A stretch of 64,000 bases of DNA from Rhodovulum visakhapatnamense. Its GTDB lineage: Bacteria; Pseudomonadota; Alphaproteobacteria; Rhodobacterales; Rhodobacteraceae. This document shows, one piece after another, positions 55,536 through 64,000 of the stretch (within the stretch, counting starts at the first letter, position 1; each line of letters opens with the position of its first letter). Below the pieces are notes generated by a model. That model was not told the origin of the DNA. It saw only the letters and a program-made list of their open reading frames with translations, and made no database searches. The translations under genes and the position numbers were made by a program. The DNA is taken from NCBI RefSeq assembly GCF_004365965.1, contig NZ_SOEB01000019.1, positions 20,096 through 84,095 on the forward strand, in the 5' to 3' direction.

Positions 55536-56747
55536 ATGCCCTATCGCCCCTGCCCCGAGCCCGCCGCCACGACCGAGCGCGCGGGGCCGCTGACCGGGCT
55601 GCGCGTCGTCGAGATGACGGGGCTTGGCCCCGCCCCCTATGCCGCCATGATCCTGGCCGATCTGGGCGCGCAGGTGATCCGCATCGACCGGCCCGGCGGC
55701 TATCCCGCGCCCGATCCGGCGCTCGACCCGGCCGCGGCCGGGCGCGCCGCGGTGACCTATCGCTCGCGCCCCCATGTCCGGGTCGATCTCAAGGCCGAGG
55801 CCGGGCGGGCGCTGGTGCTGCGCCTGATCGCCGAGGCCGACGCGCTGATCGAGGGCTTCCGGCCCGGCGCGATGGAACGGCTGGGCCTTGGCCCCGAGCC
55901 CTGCCTCGCGGCCAATCCTGCGCTCGCCTATGTGCGGATGACCGGCTGGGGGCAGGACGGGCCGATGGCCGGGATGGCCGGACATGACATGAACTTCACC
56001 GGGCTTTCGGGCGCGCTGTCACTTTTCGGCCAGGACGGGCGGGTGCCGAAGGGCATGCCGCCCCTGATGGGCGACATGGGCGGCGGCGCGCTTTTTGCCG
56101 TGGTGGGCTGTCTGGCGGCCGTGATGAATGGCTGGCGCTGCGGCGAGGGACAGGTGGTCGATGCCAGCATCCTTGACGGGTCGGCCAGCCTTTACGCAAT
56201 GGTTTCGGGGATGGCCGCGCTTGGCCTGCATGAGGCGCCCCCGGGCGGCAACATGCTGGATGGCGGGCGGCATTGCTATCGGACCTACATCTGCGCCGAT
56301 GGCAAGGCGGTGGTGGTGGCGGCGATCGAGCCCGCCTTTCGCAAGGTCCTGCTGGACCGGCTGGGGCTGACCGAAGAGCCGCGCTTTCTGTCCGGCCGGG
56401 CCGAGGACGAGGCCTATTGCACAGGCAAACTCGAGGCGATCTTCGCCAGCCAGCCGCGCGATCACTGGGCGGCGCTTTTCGACGGCAGCGACGGCTGCGT
56501 GACGCCGGTTCTCGACCTTGCCGAGGCGCCGGGATCGGCCCAGGCCCGGGCGCGGGGCCTCTTCGAGACCATCGATGCCGTGGTGCAGCCCGCCCCCGCG
56601 CCGCGTTTCGGCCGAACTCCGGGGCGGATCGCGCTCGGCCCCGCAGATGCCAGTCGCCCCAGCCCGGACGCGCTGTGCGACTGGGGCCTGTCGGAGGCCG
56701 AGATCGACGGGCTGATCGACTCGGGCATCCTCGCCGACGCAGACTGA
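55536..56747 (+). CDS. Family III CoA-transferase, alpha-methylacyl-CoA racemase type
   Basis: A 403-residue enzyme. The N-terminal region [20 protein letters not shown] carries the family start, followed by [14 protein letters not shown]. The catalytic residues of AMACR-type racemases appear as His (GHDMNFTG) and Asp ([13 protein letters not shown]) at the expected positions, and [15 protein letters not shown] is the CaiB/BaiF signature. Racemases of 2-methylacyl-CoA may serve branched-chain acyl-CoA metabolism, or epimerise ethylmalonyl-pathway intermediates. The choice of reaction is inference. The start follows GGAG upstream of ATG at 55536. Confidence 0.85.
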   Translation: MPYRPCPEPAATTERAGPLTGLRVVEMTGLGPAPYAAMILADLGAQVIRIDRPGGYPAPDPALDPAAAGRAAVTYRSRPHVRVDLKAEAGRALVLRLIAEADALIEGFRPGAMERLGLGPEPCLAANPALAYVRMTGWGQDGPMAGMAGHDMNFTGLSGALSLFGQDGRVPKGMPPLMGDMGGGALFAVVGCLAAVMNGWRCGEGQVVDASILDGSASLYAMVSGMAALGLHEAPPGGNMLDGGRHCYRTYICADGKAVVVAAIEPAFRKVLLDRLGLTEEPRFLSGRAEDEAYCTGKLEAIFASQPRDHWAALFDGSDGCVTPVLDLAEAPGSAQARARGLFETIDAVVQPAPAPRFGRTPGRIALGPADASRPSPDALCDWGLSEAEIDGLIDSGILADAD

Positions 56748-56761
56748 GGACGCCCCCTCCG

Positions 56762-59167
56762 TCAGGCCGCCGCCGCCCGGCGCGCGGCATAGAGCCGCCG
56801 CACGGCCATGGCGATGGCGCCCTCGACGGGCAGCCAGGCCAGGCAATAGGCCCAGACCAGAAGCGCCGCGGTCCAGCCGATGGGGGTGACGAGCACGCCA
56901 TAGACCGCGATCAGCGTGCCGATGACCTGGGTCGCCTCGGTGGTCGCGAAGAGCTTCCAGTCGGGCCAGGGCCGGGTCCAGAACCAGTTCTGGTTGCGGG
57001 TGACGTAAAGCGTCATGTGGCCCGAGACGAGAAGCTTCAGGAAGATCAGCGTCTGGATCGTCTCGCGCGGCAGATGCAGCACACTGTCGACATACCAGAA
57101 CAGCAGGAAGGTCTCGGCCACGCCCATCACACCCAGCGTCGAGGCGATGGTGATGACGCGGCGCATGTCCCAGCGGACGGGTTTGGGCGACACCGCGACA
57201 TTGTCGAAGGCGATCATCATGATCGGGAAATCGTTCAGCACGGCCAGCAGCACGATCATGATCGCGGTGACCGGATAGACGTCATAGGCCAGGATCGCCA
57301 GCGCCATGAACAGCAGCACCCGGATCGTCTCGGCAATGCGGAAGGTGGCGTAGCTGGTCATGCGTTCGAAGATACGGCGGGCCTCGGCGATGGCCTCGGT
57401 GATGATCGACAGGCCCGTTCCGGTCAGCACCAGATCGGCCGCGGCGCGCGCGGCATCGGTCGCCCCGCTGACCGCGATCCCGGCATCGGCGCGCTTCAGG
57501 GCGGGGGCGTCATTCACCCCGTCGCCGGTCATCGCGACGATGCTGCCGCCCTGCTGCAGCACCTCGACGATGCGGAACTTGTGTTCGGGCAGGACCCGGG
57601 CAAAGCCGTCGGCCGTGCGCACCCGCGCCTCGACCTCGGCGGGATCGCCCTCCAGCAACTGGCCCGCCGGGTACATCGCCTGCCCGAGCCCGAGCTGCCC
57701 CGCGATCTGGCGGGCGATTGCCTCGTGATCGCCGGTGATCATCTTGACGGTGACGCCCATCTCGCCAGCCTTGGCGATGGTCTCGGCCGCATCGGGCCGG
57801 GGCGGATCGAAGATCGGAATCAGCCCGAGAAACTGCCATGCCCCCTCGCCCTCGGCCCGGGCCGCACCGATGGCGCGGAACCCCTGGGCCGCCAGGGCAT
57901 CGACCTCGGCCTCGAGCGCGGTCCGCGCAGCACCCTCCAGCCCCGCAAGATCGAGGATCACCTGCGGCGCACCCTTGGCAAAGCGCCAGGTCTCGTCGCC
58001 GCACCGGGCCTCGGCCAGCGTCCGTTTCGAGACCGGATCGAAGGGCGTGAAGGTCGAAAGCTTGTAGTCGCGCCGCGCCTCGATCCCGTCGGCGGCGGCC
58101 AGCACCGCCTGGTCGATGGCGTCGGGCGCATTGGCATTGCAGGCAAGCGCCGCGGCCAGCAGCAGATCGTCGCCGGTCGCGCCCGCCGCCGGGCGCGGGG
58201 TTTCGACCGTCAGCTGGTTCAGGGTCAGCGTGCCGGTCTTGTCGGAACACAGCACATCGACGCCCGCCATTTCCTCGATGGAAACCAGCCGCGAGACGAT
58301 GGCCTTCATCCGCGCCAGCCGCTCGGCGCCCACCGCCATCGTCACCGACAGCACCGTGGGCAAAGCCACCGGAATGGCGGCAACCGTCAGGATCAGCGCG
58401 AATTGCACGGTCTGCCACAGCGGATTTTCGCGCCAGATCGAAACGATCAGGATGATCGTGACCAGCACCAGCGCGGCGACGATCAGGAAGTTCCCGATCC
58501 GCATCACCGCCTGCTGGAAATGCGAGGGCCGCTCGGGGCCCTGCACCAGCGCCGCGGTGCGGCCGAAATAGGTGCTCATGCCGGTCGCGGTGACCTCGCC
58601 CACCATCTCGCCCAGCCGCACGACCGAGCCCGAATAGGCGGTGTCGCCGACCGCCTTGTCGACCGGCAGCGATTCGCCCGTCAGCGCCGCCTCGTCGACG
58701 GAAAGATACTGCCCCTCGGTCAGGCGCAGGTCGGCCGGGACGATATTGCCGATCTCGAGCCGCACCAGATCGCCCGGCACCAGGTCCTTCGCGGCGATCT
58801 CCTGCCAACGGCCGTCACGCAGCACCCGGGCGGCGGGGGCCAGCTTCTGCTTGAGCAGGGCGATGGCTGAATCGGCCTTGTTCTCCTCGAAGAAGCCGAC
58901 GCCCGCATTGACCAGCAGCATGGCGAGGATCACGCCGAAATCGGCCCAGTCGGACAGGATCAGCGACAGGATCGCCGCGATCTCGATCAGCCAGGGGATC
59001 GGCCCCCAGAAATATCCGAAGATCCGCTTGAACAGGCTCCGGTGTTCCTCGGCCAGCGTGTTCGGGCCGAACCGGCCCAGCCGGGCCGCGGCCTCGGCCG
59101 TGCTCAGCCCCTTTTGCGGGTCGGTGGGGGGCAGCGTCTCGCCCGCTGGCTGGTCCTGTGCGTCCAT
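56762..59167 (-). CDS. P-type ATPase, plasma-membrane proton-pump type (P3A)
   Basis: An 801-residue cation ATPase. The phosphorylated Asp is Asp309 in CSDKTGTLTLN; the actuator domain has LTGES at 163-167; the hinge is MTGDGVNDAPALKRAD. The chain is compact like plant and fungal H+-ATPases, with SVDEAALTGES and IPVALPTVLSVTMAVGA membrane signature and a short C-terminus. H+ export is the usual activity of this subfamily; other cations are possible. Its start overlaps the PhaC-like hydrolase stop by one base, so the two genes are co-transcribed. They converge with the racemase gene, 14 bp away. Confidence 0.92.
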   Translation of the reverse strand: MDAQDQPAGETLPPTDPQKGLSTAEAAARLGRFGPNTLAEEHRSLFKRIFGYFWGPIPWLIEIAAILSLILSDWADFGVILAMLLVNAGVGFFEENKADSAIALLKQKLAPAARVLRDGRWQEIAAKDLVPGDLVRLEIGNIVPADLRLTEGQYLSVDEAALTGESLPVDKAVGDTAYSGSVVRLGEMVGEVTATGMSTYFGRTAALVQGPERPSHFQQAVMRIGNFLIVAALVLVTIILIVSIWRENPLWQTVQFALILTVAAIPVALPTVLSVTMAVGAERLARMKAIVSRLVSIEEMAGVDVLCSDKTGTLTLNQLTVETPRPAAGATGDDLLLAAALACNANAPDAIDQAVLAAADGIEARRDYKLSTFTPFDPVSKRTLAEARCGDETWRFAKGAPQVILDLAGLEGAARTALEAEVDALAAQGFRAIGAARAEGEGAWQFLGLIPIFDPPRPDAAETIAKAGEMGVTVKMITGDHEAIARQIAGQLGLGQAMYPAGQLLEGDPAEVEARVRTADGFARVLPEHKFRIVEVLQQGGSIVAMTGDGVNDAPALKRADAGIAVSGATDAARAAADLVLTGTGLSIITEAIAEARRIFERMTSYATFRIAETIRVLLFMALAILAYDVYPVTAIMIVLLAVLNDFPIMMIAFDNVAVSPKPVRWDMRRVITIASTLGVMGVAETFLLFWYVDSVLHLPRETIQTLIFLKLLVSGHMTLYVTRNQNWFWTRPWPDWKLFATTEATQVIGTLIAVYGVLVTPIGWTAALLVWAYCLAWLPVEGAIAMAVRRLYAARRAAAA

Positions 59168-60279
59168 CACTTGCCTCCCTGTTCCCCGATCCACTCCGCG
59201 ATGCCCGGCCAGACATCCGTCAAGGTGTGCCGCCCCATGAACAGCCCGATATGCCCGCCCTTGGCCAGCAGCTTGCGGATCTGCGCCTTCGGCGTGCCCA
59301 GAAGGTCCTCTGCGGCGAAGACCTGCTCGCGGGTGGTGATATCGTCGCTTTCGCCCGCCAGCAGATAGGCCGGGCAGGTCACGTCCTTCAGCGACAACCG
59401 CCGCCCGAGGCCCGTGAATTCGCCCCTGGCGAAGAGGTTCTGCTTGAACAGCAGGTCGATGGCCTGAAGGTAATAGCGCCCCGGCAGGTCCAGCGGGTTT
59501 TCGTACCAGCGTTCGAAGGTCTCGGTCCGCTCGATATAGTTGCGGTCCTCGATATGGGCGTACAGGTCGAGGAACTTGCCCAGATACTGTTTTTCCGCAT
59601 GCATGTTCTTCCAGCCGGTCAGCATCAGGCTGCCCGACATCCGGCCGTCATGGGCCGCCACCATCTTCTGATAGGCCGCAAGCGGCGTGTCATGCGCCAT
59701 CCGGCGGATCGGCCCGTCGCCCGCATCGGTGTCGATGGGCGACCCCGCCAGCACCAGCGCCGCCACCTTCGAGGGAAAGCGGGCGGCGACCATCGCCGAC
59801 ATCCAGCCCCCCTGACACAGCCCGACCAGAATCGCGCGGCCGCCGACCTCGTCGATGGCGACGTTGATCTCGGCCAGATACTTGTCGATGTCGAAGTCGC
59901 GCATCTCGGGCGTGGCCGGTTTCCAGTCGGTGACCAATACACGCCCAAGCCCGGAGGCCAGAAGCGTCGCGGCCAGGCTTTGCCCCGGCGCGAAATCGGC
60001 GATGGTGGCGGAATGGCCCGCATAGGGCGCGTCAATGATCACCGGAAGCCCGGTGCCACTGCCCCCGAAATCGCGCAGCCGCATGGTGTCGAGATCGAGC
60101 AGAACCTCGTTCGGGCTGGCCCAGTCGGGCTCGGGCGGGGCCGAGATCTCGGCGGCTTCCTGCACGAAGCGAAGCCCGTCGGCCATCGCCTGATAACCGG
60201 CCTGCTGCCAGCCCAGGACCGCGGCCATCGGCCAGAACAACGGAACGGATTGCTCGATTGCGGGAGGTCTGTCGGCCAT
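59167..60279 (-). CDS. PhaC-like alpha/beta hydrolase (PHA synthase/depolymerase family)
   Basis: A 370-residue protein of the PHA synthase-related alpha/beta hydrolase group. The nucleophile is Cys155 in the lipase-like box VGLCQGGW, with catalytic Asp in LLAGESDDIT and His in AKGGHIGLFMG. The YENPLDLPGRYYLQAIDLLF block is typical of PhaC-related proteins. It is shorter than class I PhaC (about 600) and close to class III or to intracellular depolymerases, so either synthesis or turnover of short PHA is possible. The ATG at 60279 follows CGGGAGG-type spacing upstream. A PhaR-type site lies about 175 bp upstream; the H+-ATPase gene follows with a one-base overlap. Confidence 0.82.
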   Translation of the reverse strand: MADRPPAIEQSVPLFWPMAAVLGWQQAGYQAMADGLRFVQEAAEISAPPEPDWASPNEVLLDLDTMRLRDFGGSGTGLPVIIDAPYAGHSATIADFAPGQSLAATLLASGLGRVLVTDWKPATPEMRDFDIDKYLAEINVAIDEVGGRAILVGLCQGGWMSAMVAARFPSKVAALVLAGSPIDTDAGDGPIRRMAHDTPLAAYQKMVAAHDGRMSGSLMLTGWKNMHAEKQYLGKFLDLYAHIEDRNYIERTETFERWYENPLDLPGRYYLQAIDLLFKQNLFARGEFTGLGRRLSLKDVTCPAYLLAGESDDITTREQVFAAEDLLGTPKAQIRKLLAKGGHIGLFMGRHTLTDVWPGIAEWIGEQGGK

Positions 60280-60453
60280 GACGCGGCTCCTTCTGCGGAC
60301 TGGACGGTGCCAGTCCCGCGGCCGCGTCGCCCCTGCCAAGGGGCGGGGCATCGGGGGCTTCGGGACGGCTCCGGAACGGATCTTGTCCCCAAGATAGGGG
60401 GCCCGAATGTCCCCAGCGTTATGCCTGGCTTGCAAATATGTAAAGTGACAATG

Positions 60454-60464
60454 CTGCGATGCAG
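60454..60464. promoter_or_regulatory. CTGC-N3-GCAG, candidate PhaR binding site
   Basis: CTGC GAT GCAG lies in the gap between hemP and the PhaC-like hydrolase gene, about 175 bp before the hydrolase start and 68 bp after the hemP stop. From memory, PhaR of Paracoccus denitrificans and Rhodobacter sphaeroides recognises CTGCN3-4GCAG upstream of phasin and pha genes. In GC-rich DNA this short motif can also occur by chance. Confidence 0.45.
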
Positions 60465-60531
60465 CGTGTCCCGCCGCGGACGCCGTCCGGGGCAGGTCGG
60501 CGGCCGCGCGGGGGCCGCCGCCGCCGACCGC

Positions 60532-60690
60532 TCACTTGGTCAGGATCAGCTTGCCCGACCGGGTGATCCGCAGCGTGTAGGCCACGCCGTCGAGCACGAT
60601 CACCGCGGTATTGCCGCCGCCGGTCAGAATCCGCGCATCGTGTTGATTGCTTTCGCCGCTGCTGTGGCGGATCGCCTGGACCAGGGTCAT
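60532..60690 (-). CDS. hemP: Hemin uptake protein HemP-like
   Basis: A 52-residue small protein whose C-terminus, AYTLRITRSGKLILTK, is the signature of the HemP family (YxLRxTRxGKLILTK). HemP proteins are small regulators or accessory factors of hemin uptake, often linked to iron control. The ATG at 60690 follows GGGGAGGG at 8-base spacing; the frame is open upstream but arginine-rich and without homology. No hemin receptor or ABC genes are adjacent, so this copy is an orphan in the window. Confidence 0.8.
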   Translation of the reverse strand: MTLVQAIRHSSGESNQHDARILTGGGNTAVIVLDGVAYTLRITRSGKLILTK

Positions 60691-61152
60691 CGCGGCGCCC
60701 TCCCCGACGGGCTGACGGTTCCGGTCCCCATGATCGTGCGGGCGTTGGCTCGCTCCATTCTGTCCCTCCATTGCGTTGCGGATTCTGCCGCGCGGCTCCG
60801 GCCCTTCTTCCCGTCCCCTGCCCCCGTCTCCGGTCCCGGTCCCGGCTCTGGTCCCGGCCCCGGTGCCAGACAGGCAGAGCGTCGCGCGCCCGGGCTCGGG
60901 CGCTGACCGGTCCGGGAAAACCCGGTGTGGATGGGGGAAATCGGCAGGCAGAGTCATCGCGCGTTTCTGTCTTGATCGGGCAGGGGACCGGGCGACGAGC
61001 TGGGGCCTGACAAGTGGCGGTTGAGGCGGCGCGCAAGCATGCGTCGCGTACCTGAGCGTTTCTATCAACTTTCGGAACCGAGGAAAAGGGGCCTTTGCAC
61101 CGCTCGTGCGGTGCGCTGCCGAAAACGCGGCCGCTGTGCAGCGACGGCGTGA
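60691..61152. other. Intergenic region upstream of hemP: GC-rich, no convincing gene
   Basis: This 460-bp stretch between hemP and the pssA terminator holds a run of GGTCCC/GGCCCC-type hexamer repeats near 60832-60870 and an inverted repeat GCACCGC-(4)-GCGGTGC at 61097-61114. Open frames here are arginine/proline-rich and lack recognisable domains or good ribosome-binding sites. The hemP promoter should lie at its left end. Confidence 0.5.
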
Positions 61153-61184
61153 AAAAGAAACGGCCGCGGGGCGACCGCGGCCGG
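61153..61184 (-). terminator. Intrinsic terminator of the psd-pssA operon
   Basis: On the minus strand CGGCCGCGG-(5)-CCGCGGCCG forms a 9-bp stem followed directly by TTTCTTTTT. It lies 29 bp after the pssA stop codon. This is the clearest classical Rho-independent terminator in the window. Confidence 0.88.
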
Positions 61185-61212
61185 GACCGGACCTTGACAG
61201 AACCGGAAGGGG

Positions 61213-61965
61213 TCAGACCGGGCCCTGTCGGCGCGCCTTCAGAGCGCCATGGACCAGCATCGCCAGATAGATCAGGTCGAGCGTGACCAGCAAAAGCCAG
61301 ATGCGGGTGAACATCAGCCCGACCGCCGCCACCGTCGCGAACATCATCAGCCCGACCAGCGCGCGCGGGATTCGCATCGCCTTGGGCGAGAAGGTCTTGA
61401 TCCGCGAAATCATCAACAGCCCCACCAGCCCGATCCAGAAAGCCACCAGATGCGGCGTGGCGCGCAGATCGGCGATGCCCGACAGCGCCAGAAACAGCGG
61501 CAAAAGACCCAGCATCGCGCCTGCCGGGGCGGGCACCCCGAGGAAGTGATGGCTGGTCTCGGCCTCGTTCTCGTCGCGCATCACGTTGAAGCGGGCCAGC
61601 CGCAGACAGCAGGCGGCGGCGAAGACCAGCACGAAGATCCAGCCGAAATTGTTCGAGGGCTCGAGGAAGTAGCGATAGACCAGAAGCCCGGGCGCAACGC
61701 CGAAGCAAAGGAAATCCGACAGGGAATCGAGCTCGGCCCCGAAATTCGAGGTGGCGTTCAGGCGCCGCGCCAGAAGCCCGTCGAGCCCGTCCATCAGCGC
61801 CGCCAGCAGGATCAGCAGCGCCGCCCCGTCATAGCGCCCGTCCATGGCGAAGCGGATCGAGGTCAGCCCCAGGCACATGCCCGACAGCGTCACCAGATTG
61901 GGCAGAAGCTGCAGGAACGGCACCTGGTCGCGGTGCTGCGGGTCGCGGCGGATGAACTTCTTCAT
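61213..61965 (-). CDS. pssA: CDP-diacylglycerol-serine O-phosphatidyltransferase
   Basis: This membrane enzyme makes phosphatidylserine from CDP-diacylglycerol and serine. The 250-residue product has several helices and the CDP-alcohol phosphotransferase motif DG-x2-AR-x8-G-x3-D-x3-D, seen as DGLDGLLARR followed by FGAELDSLSD. It lies directly after psd (18-bp gap), and the pair is the phosphatidylethanolamine branch. The transcript ends at the terminator just downstream. Confidence 0.95.
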   Translation of the reverse strand: MKKFIRRDPQHRDQVPFLQLLPNLVTLSGMCLGLTSIRFAMDGRYDGAALLILLAALMDGLDGLLARRLNATSNFGAELDSLSDFLCFGVAPGLLVYRYFLEPSNNFGWIFVLVFAAACCLRLARFNVMRDENEAETSHHFLGVPAPAGAMLGLLPLFLALSGIADLRATPHLVAFWIGLVGLLMISRIKTFSPKAMRIPRALVGLMMFATVAAVGLMFTRIWLLLVTLDLIYLAMLVHGALKARRQGPV

Positions 61966-61983
61966 CGTCAGCCCTCCGTGCGC

Positions 61984-62652
61984 TCAGGCGCCAAGATCGG
62001 CGATGACGGTCTCGCCCGCCACCATGGTCTGGCCGATGGCGACCAGCGGCTCGACGCCCTGGGGCAGGTAGATATCGAGCCGCGAGCCGAAACGGATCAG
62101 GCCGAAACGCTCGCCGGTGGCAAGGCTCTGGCCCTCGGCGGTCCAGCACAGGATGCGCCGCGCCACCAGGCCTGCGATCTGCACGACGCCATAGAGGCGC
62201 CCGTCGGGCAGCTCGACCGCCAGCCCGTTGCGCTCGTTATCCTCGGACGCCTTGTCGAGCGAGGCGTTCAGAAACTTGCCGGGCCGGTAGGCGACCTTGG
62301 TCACCCGTCCCGCCGCGGGCATGCGGTTCACATGGCAGTTGAAGACCGACATGAAGACCGAAACCCGGGTCATCGGCGCCGCGCCCAGACCCAGCTCGGC
62401 GGGCGGCACGGCAGGCTCCAGCAGCGACACGATCCCGTCGGCGGGCGAGACCATCAGCCCCGGCCGCAGGGGCGTCACCCGTTCGGGGTCGCGGAAAAAA
62501 TAGTAGACCCAGACCGTCAGCCCGAGGCCGATCCAGCCCAGAGGCGCCCAGATCAGGAACAGAAGAACCGTCAGCCCCGCCGCGATGGCGACGAAACGGC
62601 GCCCTTCGGGATGCATCGGCTTGACGAAGGTGGACAGCATCGAAACGGACAT
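61984..62652 (-). CDS. psd: Phosphatidylserine decarboxylase
   Basis: This pyruvoyl-dependent membrane enzyme converts phosphatidylserine to phosphatidylethanolamine. The 222-residue product is the short bacterial type. The self-cleavage site is FGSR near the C-terminus, where Gly-Ser cleavage makes the pyruvoyl group. [24 protein letters not shown] and [11 protein letters not shown] are conserved blocks. The start is placed at ATG 62652, with an alternative four codons on. It heads the psd-pssA operon. Confidence 0.93.
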   Translation of the reverse strand: MSVSMLSTFVKPMHPEGRRFVAIAAGLTVLLFLIWAPLGWIGLGLTVWVYYFFRDPERVTPLRPGLMVSPADGIVSLLEPAVPPAELGLGAAPMTRVSVFMSVFNCHVNRMPAAGRVTKVAYRPGKFLNASLDKASEDNERNGLAVELPDGRLYGVVQIAGLVARRILCWTAEGQSLATGERFGLIRFGSRLDIYLPQGVEPLVAIGQTMVAGETVIADLGA

Positions 62653-63927
62653 GGGCCCCGCCGGATTGGTTGGTTCTTCCCGTGAATAATCGTTTGCGCA
62701 GAGGATGCAAACCGCAGATCGGCGCGGCGCCTGACGGGCCGCGCCGACATATCCCGAAACGGCCAGGAGGCTCTGCGCCCCGTTCCCGGCACATGTGCCC
62801 GAATGCTGCGCAGGCCCAGGCGGCAGTTCGGCCACGTAAAGACCCGCGATCGGGGACCGGTCAAAAAACCGCGCTCAGCTCTTCACGCTGTTCGCGCCTG
62901 GCAACCTGTTCCTGGTCCGACGACGGCGGATGCCGTGGGGACGAGTCCGTCCGAATTCTGCAAAACCGCCAACACGGCGGGCCAAGACATCGCGAAAGGG
63001 TCCGTGAAAGTCCCGAGCCAAGGTCCCCGCAGCGATCAGACCGCCATCTCGGCGCAGCCGAACCCGTAGATCAGACGCTCCTATGGCATGGACGGTCGAA
63101 CGTGCGATTTCCCTCAGGAATTATATTCCTGTTTTCTGCAACCAAAAGCAGTAAAGGCATATCCTTGCTGTAAATTCGCGCCATTCACGACATCGAGCGA
63201 ACGACTGCCGCAACTCATCGCGAAATTCTCTTGCGAGAAGCGACTCAATTCCGGCGCCCGCAGTCGAAGGGTGTCGTCCCGGGGAGCGAGAACCGGCTGC
63301 CTTGTCCGAAGCCTCTCGCCTCTCCGGCGCCCGCCAAGAATCAAAATGCAGACCCTGGAAATGTGTCTCCACGTGCATTTATCGATTCTCTCGAATGGCA
63401 ATATCCGATCAGGAGCGCGACACTTGGGGTCCACCGATGCGCCGGCACGCGCGACCGTCAGGTCACTGTCCGGCGGCGCGCGGCCCGGCCAGAATTTTTC
63501 TCGCCCCGACACATTCGCCAGCAGTCCGAAAGAGGGACGGCAAGCCAAGCGCCCCGCCCACAACAAAAGATGCCGGTCCTCAAACGCTGCGGCCCCACGT
63601 CTCTCTGCCATGCCGTCCCAGGCTATTCTTCTTCGGGCCTCTCGCAGCATGGCTCCGCTGTCGGCCCGATCGGCGCCCGCCCCTCGCGCAGCGAAGGCCG
63701 CCGTCATCGCGATGATCGCGGAACTTGTCGGGGAATTACCCGAAATTCTTCAAAATGCCCTGCCCCCCTTGGCTGAAAATCGTGAAATTCTCGCCGTCCT
63801 GTACTTTCTTTCTTTCCCCTGCACTTGTTCCCAAATTTGCCTTCGATCAAACCGAATGTGTTTTATCCGGCCAACATCTCATTGACAGCTGTTTCTCCCG
63901 CCCCCTAGGCTCCAGACTCATTGATCG
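62653..63927. other. Gene-poor region upstream of psd and around an IS end
   Basis: About 1.27 kb contains several open frames, none with a recognisable domain, plausible composition and ribosome-binding site together. From about 63070 the DNA becomes more AT-rich than the rest of the window, including TTTCTTTCTTTCC-like tracts near 63808. A TTGACA occurs at 63882-63887. It looks like foreign or decayed sequence left next to an insertion element. Confidence 0.5.
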
Positions 63928-64000
63928 TCAAAGCCAGAAGATGACGGTTGCGGCGAGGGCTATGGCGGAGAGGAAGGTCTTTGCGCATCTGTCATAGCGG
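63928..64000 (-). mobile_element. IS5-family transposase, C-terminal fragment cut by window edge
   Basis: Read on the minus strand, the sequence codes RYDRCAKTFLSAIALAAT then VIFWL and a TGA stop at 63928-63930. This is the familiar C-terminus of IS5-type transposases in Rhodobacteraceae (RYDKxxxxFLSAVxLAATVIFWL). The rest lies beyond the window. The element's end is probably within about 20-30 bp past the stop, near GGCTCCAGACTCATTGATC at 63908-63926, a possible terminal inverted repeat. Confidence 0.8.

Noticed and set aside
53098..58870. Long plus-strand frames opposite malate synthase G and the P-type ATPase
   Set aside because: Composition is His/Arg/Gln-rich and motif-free; the minus-strand genes carry full catalytic signatures.
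60832..60870. GGTCCC-type tandem hexamers as a possible CRISPR or functional repeat
   Set aside because: Units are imperfect, too short and unspaced for CRISPR; they look like a simple low-complexity tract.
63114..63707. 197-codon minus-strand frame in the right-hand gene-poor region
   Set aside because: No ribosome-binding site, mixed composition and no domain; several overlapping frames are equally open.

Overview
The window is GC-rich, densely packed alphaproteobacterial DNA. It carries a luxR/luxI pair, an ethylmalonyl-CoA pathway (ccr, ecm, mch and an mcl2-type lyase), sdhCDAB, mdh, malate synthase G and PHA-related genes. This combination points to the Rhodobacteraceae (Rhodobacter/Rhodovulum/Paracoccus relatives). 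The assignment rests on protein recognition and gene order, not on a database search. No rRNA, tRNA or CRISPR array was recognised.

Layout. 1-3186: two permease genes of a nucleoside-type ABC importer (the first cut by the window edge), then a TSUP exporter overlapping a TIGR02186-type periplasmic protein. 3187-5450: an SDR and a RecD-like helicase. 5492-7218: a quorum-sensing locus (luxI, luxR, a small overlapping ORF) with two matching GGTTA-N9-TAAC elements. 7353-12114: crotonyl-CoA carboxylase/reductase, a small secreted protein, ethylmalonyl-CoA mutase and purine nucleoside phosphorylase. 12173-21231: nine kilobases of collinear minus-strand genes, mcl2-nnrU-DUF1737-mch, then sdhCDAB, an APC-like permease and a DUF1989 protein. 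21425-25577: a small secreted protein, a second TSUP exporter, mdh, a glycosyltransferase-like gene and a pirin. 25727-30123: a soluble six-PAS chemoreceptor overlapping a triple-CheW protein. 30149-34615: sbcD-sbcC and a 58-residue ORF. 34697-39740: a polyamine-type ABC importer whose operon ends in a PHP/CehA-type hydrolase. 39904-42021: an ECF sigma/anti-sigma/metal-sensor cluster preceded by two small secreted proteins. 42194-42510: an IS481-type transposase remnant. 42575-49055: a lytic transglycosylase, then PQQ-alcohol-oxidation accessory genes facing a NarL-type two-component system. 49129-56747: ChrA, a class V aminotransferase, an Aer-like PAS protein, malate synthase G and a family III CoA-transferase/racemase. 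56762-62652: a P3A-type proton ATPase with a PhaC-like hydrolase, hemP, and psd-pssA. 62653-64000: an apparently gene-poor, more AT-rich end running into the C-terminus of an IS5-type transposase.

How the genes work together. The central theme is assimilation of C2 and alcohol-derived carbon. Acetyl-CoA enters the ethylmalonyl-CoA pathway through Ccr, Ecm and Mch and leaves as glyoxylate and malate (Mcl2 thioesterase, malate synthase G). Succinate dehydrogenase and malate dehydrogenase complete the cycle. PHA metabolism shares the acetoacetyl/crotonyl-CoA node, and a PhaR-type CTGC-N3-GCAG site lies upstream of the PhaC-like gene. The PQQ-linked accessory proteins and their two-component system would supply or sense alcohol oxidation. 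Regulation visible in the sequence includes the quorum-sensing palindromes, a GntR-type operator at malate synthase, paired palindromes upstream of sdhC, and several strong hairpin terminators.
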